From Sedimentitalea todarodis (GTDB lineage Bacteria > Pseudomonadota > Alphaproteobacteria > Rhodobacterales > Rhodobacteraceae), in NCBI RefSeq assembly GCF_032595355.1, contig NZ_JASMWN010000017.1, positions 1-64,000 of the forward strand: a stretch of DNA of 64,000 nt, given 5' to 3'. Shown piece after piece: positions 16,862 to 25,716 of the stretch. The notes below the pieces were generated by a model. The model was not told the origin of the DNA, ran no database searches, and was given only the letters and a program-made list of their open reading frames with translations. Made by a program: the position numbers and the translations under genes. The first letter of the stretch is position 1. The number at the start of each line of letters is the position of its first letter.

Positions 16862-18511
16862 ATGGCCGAGATTGAACGCGAAGCGATGGAATACGATGTT
16901 GTGATCGTCGGAGCCGGACCTGCCGGGTTGTCCGCGGCGATCAGGCTGAAACAGCTGGATGCGGATATCAACGTCGTTGTGCTCGAAAAGGGCAGCGAAG
17001 TCGGCGCGCACATTCTGTCAGGTGCGGTGCTTGATCCCTGCGGTCTGGATGCGCTGATCCCGGATTGGAAGGAAAAGGGCGCGCCGCTCAACGTGCCGGT
17101 GCGCCACGACAATTTCTATATGCTGGGCGAAGCCGGCCAACTGCGGGTGCCGAACTGGCCGATGCCGCCCCTGATGAGCAATCATGGCAACTACATTGTC
17201 AGCATGGGCAATGTCTGCCGCTGGATGGCCGAGCAGGCCGAGGAACTGGGCGTCGAGATTTTCCCCGGCATGGCCTGTTCGGAACTGGTGTTTGACGACA
17301 AGGGCGGCGTCAAGGGCGTGGTCGCAGGCGAATTCGGCAAAGAGGCAGATGGCAGCCACGGACCGAATTATGAGCCCGGCATGGAACTGCACGGCAAATA
17401 CGTATTCCTGTCCGAAGGCGTACGCGGATCGCTGTCCAAGGAAGTGATCGCCAAATACGACCTCAGCCAGGGCCACGAGCCGCAGAAATTCGGCCTTGGC
17501 ATGAAGGAAATCTGGGAAATCGACCCGGCCAAGCACAAGGAAGGCACCGTGACCCACACGATGGGCTGGCCTCTGGGGGGCAACGCCGGTGGTGGGTCGT
17601 TCATCTATCATCTCGAAAACAATCAGGTCTACGTCGGCTTTGTGGTGCATCTGAACTACAAGAACCCGCATGTATTCCCCTACATGGAATTCCAGCGATT
17701 CAAGCATCATCCGATGGTGGCCGACCTGCTGAAAGGCGGCAAGCGCGTGGCCTATGGCGCACGGGCGATTTCCGAAGGGGGCTATCAGTCGATGCCCAAG
17801 ATGATTGCGCCGGGCGTGGCGCTGCTCGGATGTTCGGTTGGCATGGTCAACGTCCCGCGCATCAAGGGCAATCATAACGCCATGCTGTCGGGCAAGGCGG
17901 CGGCCGAAGCGGCGCATGCGGCGATTGCGGCGGGCCGCTCGGGGGATGAGCTGACCGACTATGAGACCGATGTGCGCGGCGGAGCCATCGGCAAGGATCT
18001 CAAGAAGGTGCGCAACGTCAAACCGTTCTGGTCAAAATGGGGGCTTATCCCATCTCTGGTTGTTGGCGGTTTTGACATGTGGACGAACACGTTGGGCTTT
18101 TCGCTGTTCGGCACGCAGAAGCATGGCAAGACCGATGCCGCCGCGACCGAGCCGGCCAGCAAGCACAAGCCGATCGACTATCCCAAGCCGGACGGAACGC
18201 TGTCGTTCGATCGTCTGACCAATGTGGCGTTTTCCTTTACCAATCACGAGGAAAGCCAGCCCGCCCATTTGCGGCTGACTGACCCGGACGTGCCGGTCAA
18301 GGTCAACCTGCCCGACTACGCGGGCCCTGCGGCACGGTATTGCCCGGCCGGTGTCTACGAGTTTGTCAGTGAAGAGGGCAAGGACACGCGGTTTGTGATC
18401 AACTTCCAGAACTGTGTGCATTGCAAGACCTGCGACATCAAGGACCCCAGCCAGAACATCACCTGGGTGACACCGCAGGGCGGGGACGGACCGAATTACC
18501 CCAATATGTAG
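16862..18511 (+). CDS. Electron transfer flavoprotein-ubiquinone oxidoreductase
   Basis: 549-residue peripheral membrane flavoprotein that takes electrons from reduced ETF (fatty-acid and amino-acid dehydrogenases) and reduces ubiquinone. The N-terminal FAD-binding motif is VVIVGAGPAGLSAAIRLKQ. The ubiquinone/membrane loop follows, and the C-terminal ferredoxin-like domain binds one [4Fe-4S] cluster (RYCPAGVYEF with CVHCKTCDIKDP). Length agrees with bacterial and mitochondrial ETF-QO. The nearby start MAEIEREAMEYD is preceded by AAGGAG. It appears to be a single-gene transcript. Confidence 0.96.
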   Translation: MAEIEREAMEYDVVIVGAGPAGLSAAIRLKQLDADINVVVLEKGSEVGAHILSGAVLDPCGLDALIPDWKEKGAPLNVPVRHDNFYMLGEAGQLRVPNWPMPPLMSNHGNYIVSMGNVCRWMAEQAEELGVEIFPGMACSELVFDDKGGVKGVVAGEFGKEADGSHGPNYEPGMELHGKYVFLSEGVRGSLSKEVIAKYDLSQGHEPQKFGLGMKEIWEIDPAKHKEGTVTHTMGWPLGGNAGGGSFIYHLENNQVYVGFVVHLNYKNPHVFPYMEFQRFKHHPMVADLLKGGKRVAYGARAISEGGYQSMPKMIAPGVALLGCSVGMVNVPRIKGNHNAMLSGKAAAEAAHAAIAAGRSGDELTDYETDVRGGAIGKDLKKVRNVKPFWSKWGLIPSLVVGGFDMWTNTLGFSLFGTQKHGKTDAAATEPASKHKPIDYPKPDGTLSFDRLTNVAFSFTNHEESQPAHLRLTDPDVPVKVNLPDYAGPAARYCPAGVYEFVSEEGKDTRFVINFQNCVHCKTCDIKDPSQNITWVTPQGGDGPNYPNM

Positions 18512-18665
18512 CCGGGTTCCTGGCAACAGTCGGCGGTAGACCGCATGTTTCGTCGCGGAATTGCCCAATTTGAGGGAGAATGGCGGGATAGATCCTGTTG
18601 CGCCATTGCTTCGGCCCCGCAGGAGGCCTAATTTGTCGCTCAGTTGAACCGACGAGGCAGGTCCC

Positions 18666-20387
18666 TTGACACATTCTTTTCTACGCGGCGTGGCGCTCGC
18701 AGCGGCCATGCTTGCAATCGGCGCACCTATTGCTGCGCAGGCAGACTCGTCTGCAGGAGCCTATCTTGCTGGTCGCCATGCGCTGATCTCCAGCGACTTT
18801 GATCAGGCCGCCGCCTATTACACGCGCGCCCTGACGCGGGATCGCCAGAACCCCAACCTGATGGAACAGGTGGTTCTGTCACAACTGGCGCTCGGTCGGA
18901 TCGACAAGGCGCTGCCGGTTGCCAAACATATGGAAAAGTTGGGCTTGCGAAGCCAGGTGGCACATCTGGTTGTCATCACCGACCTGATCGCGAACGCCCG
19001 CTATGACGCACTTCTGGCACGCGATCCGGAAACCCTCGGCAGCGGTCCGTTGGTGGACGGGCTGGTCACGGGCTGGGCGCATATGGGGGCCGGATCGGTC
19101 GCCAAGGCGCTGGAACAGTTCGACGTTGTCTCTGAAGAAAAGGGTCTGCGCAGCTTTGCCCTCTATCACAAGGCACTGGCGCTCGCATCCGTGGGCGATT
19201 TCGAAGGTGCCGAGGCGATTTTTGCGGATGAGAGCACCGGTCTTTCGATCCTGTCGCGCGGGGCCGCAATCGCGCGGGCGCAAATCCTGTCGCAGCTTGA
19301 ACGCAACGAGGACGCGAGCGCATTTCTTGAGAACGCCTTTGGCACGACGCTCGATCCGGGGTTGCAGGATGTGGCCGACAGGCTCGCGGCGGGCGAGCAG
19401 TTGCCCTTCACGCAGGTCACATCGGTTCGCGACGGAATGGCCGAAGTGTTTTTCTCGATCGGGCAGGCCCTGCACGGCGAAGCCTCCGACGACTATGTGC
19501 TGGTCTATGTTAGAACCGCATCCTACCTGCGCCCGGAGCATGTCGACTCGCTGTTGCTCAGCGCTCAGTTGCTGGATGCGCTCGGCCAATATGATCTGGC
19601 GGTCGCCACCTACAAACAGATCCCGTCGGATAGCCCGGACTATCACGCCGCCGAAATGGGCCGCGCCGAAGCGTTGCGGCGCGCGGCAAAACCGGATGCG
19701 GCAATCGAGGTTCTGGAGCGTCTGGCAACGGATCATCCAACGCTGGCACCGGTCTATTCCGCATTGGGCGATTTGCAGCGGCAACAAGAACAATACGCCG
19801 AGGCCATCAAGGCCTATGACAGCGCGCTTGAATACTCCGACGAAGGCTCTCCGGCACGGTGGTTCCTTTTTTATGCACGGGGCATCAGCCACGAACGGTT
19901 GAAGCAATGGGAAAATGCCGAGGCTGATTTCCGCAGCGCCCTGAAAATCAACCCGGATCAACCACAGGTCCTGAACTATCTCGGCTATTCGCTGGTCGAG
20001 CGCAAATCCAACCTGGACGAGGCGCTTGGCATGATCGAACGGGCCGTCGCGGCGCGTCCGGACAGCGGCTATATCGTAGATAGCCTCGGCTGGGTTCTGT
20101 TCCGTCTGGGTCGCTACGAAGAGGCGGTCGGGCATATGGAAACCGCCGTGGAACTGATGCCTGTGGACGCGGTGGTCAACGATCATCTGGGTGATGTGTA
20201 TTGGGCGGTTGGAAGGTTCCGGGAGGCGGAATTCCAGTGGAAACGCGCCATGTCCTTTATCGATCCCGAAGACACGGACAGCGAGGCCGATCCGGATCGC
20301 ATTCGCCGCAAGCTCGAAATCGGGTTGGATCAGGTTCTTGTCGAGGAAGGATCGGACCCGCTGAAGGTCGTCAATGACGAAGGCTAA
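18666..20387 (+). CDS. Secreted tetratricopeptide-repeat protein
   Basis: 573-residue protein with a Sec signal peptide (hydrophobic stretch VALAAAMLAIGAPIAAQA) followed by TPR-like helical repeats through most of the length, clearest at APVYSALGDLQRQQEQYAEAI and in the C-terminal third (QVLNYLGYSLVERKSNLDEAL, VNDHLGDVYWAVGRFREAE). I use the TTG at 18666, preceded by GAGG, because the next in-frame ATG would cut the signal peptide. The role is probably periplasmic or outer-membrane protein-protein scaffolding. The 3' end overlaps ispE by 14 bp, so the two are co-expressed. Confidence 0.82.
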   Translation: MTHSFLRGVALAAAMLAIGAPIAAQADSSAGAYLAGRHALISSDFDQAAAYYTRALTRDRQNPNLMEQVVLSQLALGRIDKALPVAKHMEKLGLRSQVAHLVVITDLIANARYDALLARDPETLGSGPLVDGLVTGWAHMGAGSVAKALEQFDVVSEEKGLRSFALYHKALALASVGDFEGAEAIFADESTGLSILSRGAAIARAQILSQLERNEDASAFLENAFGTTLDPGLQDVADRLAAGEQLPFTQVTSVRDGMAEVFFSIGQALHGEASDDYVLVYVRTASYLRPEHVDSLLLSAQLLDALGQYDLAVATYKQIPSDSPDYHAAEMGRAEALRRAAKPDAAIEVLERLATDHPTLAPVYSALGDLQRQQEQYAEAIKAYDSALEYSDEGSPARWFLFYARGISHERLKQWENAEADFRSALKINPDQPQVLNYLGYSLVERKSNLDEALGMIERAVAARPDSGYIVDSLGWVLFRLGRYEEAVGHMETAVELMPVDAVVNDHLGDVYWAVGRFREAEFQWKRAMSFIDPEDTDSEADPDRIRRKLEIGLDQVLVEEGSDPLKVVNDEG

Positions 20388-21243
20388 GGCGCTTGCCCGG
20401 GCCAAGATCAACCTCACTCTCCACGTCACCGGACAGCGGCAAGACGGTTATCACCTGCTGGATTCGCTGGTGGTGTTCGCAGACTATGGTGACACGGTTT
20501 CGGTACACGAAGCAGAAGGTTTGACCCTGCGTATCTCGGGCCCGAAGGCGGCGGGGCTGCCGGGTGGCGAAGATAATCTGGTGCTGTGCGCGGCGCGGTT
20601 GGCCGGGGTGTCCGATGCCTTGATCACGCTCGATAAACACTTGCCGGCCGCAGCGGGAATCGGTGGTGGGTCGGCAGATGCCGCCGCGACCTTGCGGGCT
20701 CTTTGCATCAGTCACGGTGCGGCGATCCCGACACCGGAACAGATACTGGAACTGGGCGCGGATGTGCCGATCTGCCTCGCGGGCAAAAGCCTGCGCATGG
20801 GCGGTATCGGGGAGCGCATTGATCCGGTCCCGGCAATTCCGCCGCTGCCTGCCATCCTGGTCAACCCTGGCCTGGCGGTGCATACACCGGATGTGTTTCG
20901 CGCCCTGACGTTCAGGAATGGCACGCCGATGCCGGATGTTCCTGCATTTTCCAGCGTCGCAGACTGCGCCAAATGGCTGGCACAACAGCGCAATGATCTG
21001 GAAGGCCCCGCGATGCAGCTCTGTCCGTCGATTGGGGACTGTCTTGCGGCGTTGCGCGACCAGAATGCGGTTTTTGCCCGGATGAGCGGGTCGGGGGCAA
21101 CTTGCTTTGGCCTGTTCAAGACACCTGGCGCAGCCAGGGCCGAATGCCACGCATTGCGCCGCGCGCACCCTGAGTGGTGGGTACAGGCAGTCATATTGGG
21201 CGGCGAGGCCCCAGAGGGTCAGAGCAGACGCGACACCACGTAG
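20374..21243 (+). CDS. ispE: 4-diphosphocytidyl-2-C-methyl-D-erythritol kinase
   Basis: 289-residue GHMP kinase that phosphorylates CDP-methylerythritol in the MEP isoprenoid pathway. The N-terminal AKINLTLHVTGQRQDGYHLLDS carries the substrate-binding Lys, and the Gly-rich ATP loop is LPAAAGIGGGSADAAA (motif 2, PxxxGLGGGS type); the third motif is MSGSGATCFGLF. It starts inside the end of the TPR gene. Its 3' end overlaps the convergent polyprenyl synthase gene by 25 bp, putting an isoprene-unit gene and a chain-elongation gene tail to tail. Confidence 0.96.
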   Translation: MTKAKALARAKINLTLHVTGQRQDGYHLLDSLVVFADYGDTVSVHEAEGLTLRISGPKAAGLPGGEDNLVLCAARLAGVSDALITLDKHLPAAAGIGGGSADAAATLRALCISHGAAIPTPEQILELGADVPICLAGKSLRMGGIGERIDPVPAIPPLPAILVNPGLAVHTPDVFRALTFRNGTPMPDVPAFSSVADCAKWLAQQRNDLEGPAMQLCPSIGDCLAALRDQNAVFARMSGSGATCFGLFKTPGAARAECHALRRAHPEWWVQAVILGGEAPEGQSRRDTT

Positions 21244-22220
21244 TCAGAGAGATCGTCAAGCATTCGGCGGATTGGATGATCGGGAAGCCGTGTCAGCGCG
21301 GCGCGCGCCTTGTCTGTCCATGCGACAGCGTCAGCGCGGGTCTCTTCCAGCGTGTCGTACTTGGCCATCAGAGACAGGGCCGTGTCCAGATCGCCCTCTG
21401 ACTGCTGGCCCTTTTCGATCGTGCGAACCCAAAAGGCACGCTCTTCCGGCGTGGCGCGGGCCACCGACTTGATCACCGGCAGGGTCAGTTTGCGCTCGCG
21501 AAAATCGTCTCCGACATTCTTGCCGGTCGCCGCGCTGTCGCCCTGGTAGTCCAACAGGTCATCGGCAATCTGAAACGCGATCCCCAGGGCATCGCCATAG
21601 TCGTACAACGCCTGGATCTGCTCTGCCGGTGCGCCGGCGATGACGCCGCCCACCTCGGTTGCCGCCGAGAACAGCGCCGCGGTCTTGCCGCGCACGATCT
21701 TGAGGTAGATCTCTTCGTCGGTTGCAAGGTTTTGCGCGGCCGTCAGTTGCAGAACCTCGCCTTCGGCAATGGTGGCCGCGGCATTGGCCAGAATATCGAG
21801 CACCCGAAGGGAGCCGGTCTCGACCATCAATTGAAAGCTGCGGGCAAACAGGTAGTCCCCGACCAGCACGCTGGACTTGTTGTCCCAGAGCAGGTTGGCC
21901 GTTGGCCGTCCGCGCCGCTGACCGCTTTCGTCGACCACGTCATCGTGCAGCAACGTGGCGGTGTGGATGAATTCGACCGTGGCGGCGAGGTGGATATGAT
22001 ACGGGCCGTCATAGCCGCACATCCGAGCCGCAGCGAGGGTCAGCATGGGCCGCAACCGCTTGCCTCCGGCCTCGACCAGATGCGCGGTAACCTCGGGGAT
22101 ACGAGGTGCGTGTTCCGACGCCATACGGGCGCGGATCAACGTATTTGCGGCGGCAAGATCCTCCGTAAGGGTTGCCGCCAGACGTTCATGCGGTTTGGTC
22201 GCGGTGTTGATGTTCATCAC
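21219..22220 (-). CDS. ispB: All-trans polyprenyl (octaprenyl/decaprenyl) diphosphate synthase
   Basis: 333-residue trans-prenyltransferase that builds the long isoprenoid tail of ubiquinone. Both Asp-rich motifs are intact: first DDVVDES within TATLLHDDVVDESGQRRGRPTAN, second IADDLLDYQGD. Small residues before the first motif fit a long-chain enzyme; alphaproteobacteria usually make the decaprenyl tail (Q10), but chain length is not readable here. The start has two adjacent ATGs. It is divergent from the DUF2007 gene, with 53 bp between them. Confidence 0.92.
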   Translation of the reverse strand: MMNINTATKPHERLAATLTEDLAAANTLIRARMASEHAPRIPEVTAHLVEAGGKRLRPMLTLAAARMCGYDGPYHIHLAATVEFIHTATLLHDDVVDESGQRRGRPTANLLWDNKSSVLVGDYLFARSFQLMVETGSLRVLDILANAAATIAEGEVLQLTAAQNLATDEEIYLKIVRGKTAALFSAATEVGGVIAGAPAEQIQALYDYGDALGIAFQIADDLLDYQGDSAATGKNVGDDFRERKLTLPVIKSVARATPEERAFWVRTIEKGQQSEGDLDTALSLMAKYDTLEETRADAVAWTDKARAALTRLPDHPIRRMLDDLSDYVVSRLL

Positions 22221-22273
22221 ACTCCTGCTTCAAGGCTCGACATTCATCGCTCCCTGGCCTTACATCCTGCGTC

Positions 22274-22489
22274 ATGAAGGAACTTTTGCGCAGCACCGAC
22301 CCGACCGTCATGGCCTTTGCGTCCGCCCTTCTTCAGGGCGAGGATATAGACTGCTTTCAGATGGACGTAAACATGAGCATCCTCGAAGGCGGCATCGGTA
22401 TCTTTCCCCGCAGGATGATGGTGCGCAGCGAGGATTATGACCGAGCGGCACGGGTCATGCGCGACAACGAAATCCCGATGGACAAATGA
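22274..22489 (+). CDS. DUF2007 domain protein
   Basis: 71-residue protein matching the DUF2007 pattern: an N-terminal KELLRSTDPTVMAFASALLQGEDI helix, then the strand containing ...FQMDVNMSILEGGIGIFPRRMMV and a final AARVMRDNEI. Members resemble small ferredoxin-fold signal-transducing proteins, but no function is established. Its stop overlaps the next ATG by 4 bp (ATGA), so it is translationally coupled to the TrmN6-like methyltransferase. Confidence 0.82.
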   Translation: MKELLRSTDPTVMAFASALLQGEDIDCFQMDVNMSILEGGIGIFPRRMMVRSEDYDRAARVMRDNEIPMDK

Positions 22490-23259
22490 GCGCTGAGGCG
22501 ATTGATGACCTGACGCGGGATGCGTTTCTGGGCGGTCGCCTGCATCTGTTTCAGCCGCGCAATGGCTATCGTGCGGGCGTGGATCCCGTTCTGCTGGCGG
22601 CCACGGTCAATGCGCGACCTGGACAGGCTGTGCTCGATCTGGGCTGCGGGGCAGGGGCTGCGGCGCTGTGTCTGGCGACGCGCGTGCCGGGGCTCGAACT
22701 GTGGGGTGTGGAATTGCAGCCGCTCTACGCCGACCTTGCGCAGGGAAACGGACTTGAAAACGGTGTTGCGTTCAATGTTGTGGCGTCCGACCTGAACGCG
22801 CTGCCCGAACCGGTGCGCAGCGCACGCTTTGACCATGTCATCGCGAACCCTCCCTATTACAGTCCCGGTGCGCACAGCGTGGCGCAGAATGCAGGGCGTG
22901 GCGTGGCGCTGAGCGAATCAGATACACCGCTGGAGGATTGGCTCGCGGTTGCGGCGCGCCGGCTGGCCCCGCGGGGCTATCTGCACATGATCCAGCGCGC
23001 GGATCGTCTGCCCGACATGCTGGCCGGGTGCGTGGGCAGGCTCGGCTCGGTCGAGGTGCTGCCCCTGAGCGCTCGTGAGGGTAGGGCACCCGGCATGGTC
23101 ATCCTGCGCGCCCGCAAGGACGGGCGCGCGCCATTTCGCCTTCATGCGCCCTGCCTGATGCACGTTGGCACGCGCCACGAGCGCGACGCAGACAGCTATT
23201 CCGCTGCGGTCTCCGCGATCCTGCGCGATGGGCAGGCGTTGGAGTGGCCGGACGGCTGA
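22486..23259 (+). CDS. TrmN6-like SAM-dependent N6-adenine methyltransferase
   Basis: 257-residue class I methyltransferase of the tRNA1(Val) (adenine-37-N6) group. SAM-binding motif I is VLDLGCGAGAAALCLATRV and the catalytic N6-amino-methylase motif is NPPYY (IANPPYYSPG, about residue 125). The opening QPRNGYRAGVDPVLLAATV is also typical. Homologues modify the wobble-adjacent adenine of tRNA-Val, but target specificity in this group varies. It follows the DUF2007 gene with a 4-bp overlap. Confidence 0.86.
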   Translation: MSAEAIDDLTRDAFLGGRLHLFQPRNGYRAGVDPVLLAATVNARPGQAVLDLGCGAGAAALCLATRVPGLELWGVELQPLYADLAQGNGLENGVAFNVVASDLNALPEPVRSARFDHVIANPPYYSPGAHSVAQNAGRGVALSESDTPLEDWLAVAARRLAPRGYLHMIQRADRLPDMLAGCVGRLGSVEVLPLSAREGRAPGMVILRARKDGRAPFRLHAPCLMHVGTRHERDADSYSAAVSAILRDGQALEWPDG

Positions 23260-23380
23260 GCATGAACCGCACAGCGGCTGCCGGTTATGACAAACTAATA
23301 CAGTTCGTTGCGCATGCGGCGTGACAGATCGCAAAGAATATGCTCAAATCATCGTGCAACTTACTCAGAGGAGGACCGCC

Positions 23381-23545
23381 ATGAGCTTGAGCTCGCACCT
23401 GATCGAACTGAAAAAGAAGCACCAGCACCTGAGTAGCGAAGTCGAAGAAGCGCAGCGTGCACCCGGTGTTGATGGGCTTCACGTGGCGGAACTGAAGAAA
23501 CAAAAATTAAGACTGAAAGAAGAGATCGAGCGTCTGTCGACCTAG
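23381..23545 (+). CDS. DUF465 (YdcH-like) small coiled-coil protein
   Basis: 54-residue protein consisting of a helical hairpin rich in charged residues (LSSHLIELKKKHQHLSSEVEE, then LKKQKLRLKEEIERL), the standard DUF465 pattern. Function unknown in the family. The ATG at 23381 follows a near-perfect AGAGGAGG; the longer open frame upstream has no family similarity. A terminator follows at once. Confidence 0.88.
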   Translation: MSLSSHLIELKKKHQHLSSEVEEAQRAPGVDGLHVAELKKQKLRLKEEIERLST

Positions 23546-23592
23546 ACACTCTTCTCATCAGCCGAATGCACAGTGCATTCGAATCTGATTCT

Positions 23593-23621
23593 GGGCGTGG
23601 CACTTTGGCCGCGCCCTTTTT
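23593..23621 (+). terminator. Rho-independent terminator after the DUF465 gene
   Basis: A 9-bp GC-rich stem (GGGCGTGGC with GCCGCGCCC, one T-G wobble) and 6-base loop are followed directly by five T residues. It starts 48 bp after the DUF465 stop. Confidence 0.88.
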
Positions 23622-23642
23622 CGTTGCGGCGTTGCGGCTGTC

Positions 23643-24590
23643 CTATGCCGGCGGAACATCCTTGGCTGCGACAAGTTGAAGGCCTTCAGAGATGTTTGCG
23701 GTTTTTTCGATTTCAGACCATATCCATTTGCGAAACGCCTTGATGTGAGGCCGTTCCTGCAAACCCTCGGGGCACAGGAAGCGAAATTGAGCATCAAGCG
23801 TGAGTGCCAGCCGATAAGGTGCCACCAGCCGGCACTCATCCAGGTCTTTCACCACCAGCGCCCGTCGCCCCAGAACCACTCCAGCACCGGCGAGCGCTGC
23901 ATCTATGGCGTGATCGGCCTGCGAAAACTGCACACCATGGTGGGGAACGAAATCCATGCCCGCCGCCCTGAACCAGGCGGCCCAATCACATTTCGTGTCC
24001 AGAAAATCAAGCGAGTCGTCGAACAGCAGAGGCGCGCTGCTCAGATCGTCGGGTGTGGGGTATCTTTTGGCGAGTTCTGGCGTCATGACCGGTGTCAGCC
24101 ATTCAACCGCCAGCGGTTCGGCAAACAGGCCCGGATCCGGACCAAGCCCAAAGCGAATCGCCACGTCGATTTCGTCACGCTCGAAATCCATGATCCGCAG
24201 ACCCGCAGAGAACCGCAGATCGATGTCAGGATGGGCGCGGGCAAAATCGTAGAAACGGGGGGCCAGCCATTTCGCAGTAAAGGCCGGCCCCGCAGTAACC
24301 GTCAGGGTTCGGTTGTCCCGCAGTCTACGGGTCTGGAGCCATGCGGCGCTCAGGGTCTGGAACCCTTCGGCGGCACCGGGCGCGAGGATACGACCGGCCG
24401 CAGTCAGTTCCACAGCACGGTTGAGGCGCCGGAACAGGGGTTGGCCCAGATGATCCTCGAGTGATTTGATTTGAAACGAGAGGGCGGCAGGGGTGACGTT
24501 CAATTCACCGGCCGCGCGGGCGAAAGACATATGCCGTGCAGCGGCATCAAAGGCCCGCAGGGCAGTCAGGGGTGGCAGGCGATCAGGCAT
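23643..24590 (-). CDS. LysR-family regulator, GcvA-like
   Basis: 315-residue transcription factor. The N-terminal winged helix (LPPLTALRAFDAAARHMSFARAAGELNVTPAALSFQIKSLEDHLGQPLFRR) is the GcvA-type HTH, followed by a periplasmic-binding-protein-like effector domain (residues 90-300). LysR regulators usually control a divergent neighbour; here the divergent gene is a 53-codon ORF starting 70 bp away. The effector is unknown. Confidence 0.9.
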   Translation of the reverse strand: MPDRLPPLTALRAFDAAARHMSFARAAGELNVTPAALSFQIKSLEDHLGQPLFRRLNRAVELTAAGRILAPGAAEGFQTLSAAWLQTRRLRDNRTLTVTAGPAFTAKWLAPRFYDFARAHPDIDLRFSAGLRIMDFERDEIDVAIRFGLGPDPGLFAEPLAVEWLTPVMTPELAKRYPTPDDLSSAPLLFDDSLDFLDTKCDWAAWFRAAGMDFVPHHGVQFSQADHAIDAALAGAGVVLGRRALVVKDLDECRLVAPYRLALTLDAQFRFLCPEGLQERPHIKAFRKWIWSEIEKTANISEGLQLVAAKDVPPA

Positions 24591-24660
24591 TGTCAGTTAA
24601 ATAATACTTGCCCGACTGATTGAAAACCCTCGTTTGTAAAGACTTCTGGCAAGGAACATA

Positions 24661-24822
24661 GTGCGTATAGAGCTAGAAAAACTGATGCAAGAGAGTTTCG
24701 CCATGTTGGAAAGCACGACCGATCCCGCAACCCGCCGCATATTTCAAATCGCGCATGAGGACCGTGCCCACGCGTTCCGAGGCGCATGGCACTGGTTGGT
24801 GCCGGGACGCGGCAAGGGTTAG
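24661..24822 (+). CDS. Small 53-residue ORF divergent from the LysR gene
   Basis: An ORF starting with GTG at 24661, preceded by AAGGA at good spacing, runs to TAG at 24822. It encodes a charged, aromatic-rich small protein containing TTDPATRRIFQIAHEDRAHAF and then RGAWHWLVPGRG. An ATG start at 24685 or 24703 is possible. Divergent position next to the LysR regulator and a hairpin directly after the stop support a real transcript. The His/Arg-rich ending with GAWHWL recalls other tiny proteins of this group, but I cannot name a family. Function unknown. Confidence 0.6.
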   Translation: MRIELEKLMQESFAMLESTTDPATRRIFQIAHEDRAHAFRGAWHWLVPGRGKG

Positions 24823-24827
24823 ACCCG

Positions 24828-24856
24828 AAAAAGGGCCGGTCTGGTGAGACCGGCCC
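24828..24856 (-). terminator. Strong terminator shared by phaB and the small ORF
   Basis: A perfect 10-bp stem, GGGCCGGTCT with its complement, and a 4-base loop. On the minus strand it is followed directly by TTTTT, making it an efficient terminator for phaB, which ends 32 bp upstream. On the plus strand it also follows the 53-codon ORF, with a weaker T-tract. Confidence 0.9.
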
Positions 24857-24887
24857 TGTTCAATTTCAGACGATGGTCTGTGACGGA

Positions 24888-25610
24888 TCAGCCGAAGAAC
24901 TGCGCGCCATTTGCGCTAATCGTCGAGCCGTTGACGAAACCGGCGTCGTCCGAGGCCAGGAACACCACGCAGCGCGCGATCTCTTCCGGCTCGCCGAGGC
25001 GACCTGCGGGGATCTGGGCGATGATGCTCTCGCGTACTTTCTCCGGAACCGCCATGACCATGTCGGTGGCGATGTAGCCCGGGCAGATGGCGTTGGCGGT
25101 GATGCCCGCACGTGCCCCTTCCTGCGCCAGCGACCGGACGATGCCGATATCGCCGGCCTTGGTCGCGGCATAATTGGTCTGGGCGAACTGGCCCTTTTGT
25201 CCATTGACCGAACTGATCACGATCACGCGGCCGAACTTGCGCTCGCGCATGCCGGGCCAGATCGGGTGAACGGTGTTGAACACGCCGGTCAGGTTGGTGT
25301 CGATGACCTGCTGCCACTGTTCGGGTGTCATCTTGTGGAACGGCGCATCACGGGTGATGCCGGCGTTGGCGACCACGACGTCGATCGGGCCAAGATCACC
25401 CTCGACCTGCGCGATACCTTCCTTGGAGGAGTCGTAGTTGGCCACATCCCATTTGTAGGTCTTGATGCCGGTTTCCTCGGTAAAGCTCGCAGCGGCTTCG
25501 TCGTTGCCGGCATAGGTTGCGGCGACGTCATAGCCTTCGGCCTTGAGGGCCTTGGAAATGGCGGCACCGATTCCACGGCTGCCACCGGTGACAAGGGCGG
25601 TTCTGGACAT
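24888..25610 (-). CDS. phaB: Acetoacetyl-CoA reductase
   Basis: 240-residue short-chain dehydrogenase that reduces acetoacetyl-CoA to (R)-3-hydroxybutyryl-CoA with NADPH, the second step of PHB synthesis. The cofactor loop is TGGSRGIG at the N-terminus, NAG follows near residue 88, and the catalytic Ser-Tyr-Lys are in VISSVNGQKGQFAQTNYAATKAG (YxxxK). The QKGQFGQ-like segment is diagnostic for PhaB over FabG. It follows phaA with a 106-bp gap that contains a hairpin. Confidence 0.95.
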   Translation of the reverse strand: MSRTALVTGGSRGIGAAISKALKAEGYDVAATYAGNDEAAASFTEETGIKTYKWDVANYDSSKEGIAQVEGDLGPIDVVVANAGITRDAPFHKMTPEQWQQVIDTNLTGVFNTVHPIWPGMRERKFGRVIVISSVNGQKGQFAQTNYAATKAGDIGIVRSLAQEGARAGITANAICPGYIATDMVMAVPEKVRESIIAQIPAGRLGEPEEIARCVVFLASDDAGFVNGSTISANGAQFFG

Positions 25611-25672
25611 TTATGTCTCCTCCAAAATCAGGTTGTGATTTGATTTATTGTTGATTTGCTTGCTCGTGGAAA

Positions 25673-25707
25673 GGGTTGCAATCCGGCAAGGTGCCGCACT
25701 GCAACCC
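25673..25707 (-). promoter_or_regulatory. Nested hairpin between phaA and phaB
   Basis: An outer 8-bp stem (GGGTTGCA / TGCAACCC) encloses a smaller CGGCA/TGCCG stem. On the minus strand only a weak TTTCC follows, so it is more likely a partial terminator or mRNA-processing/stabilising structure that sets the phaA:phaB ratio than a full stop. Confidence 0.5.
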
Positions 25708-25716
25708 CCTATCGCA

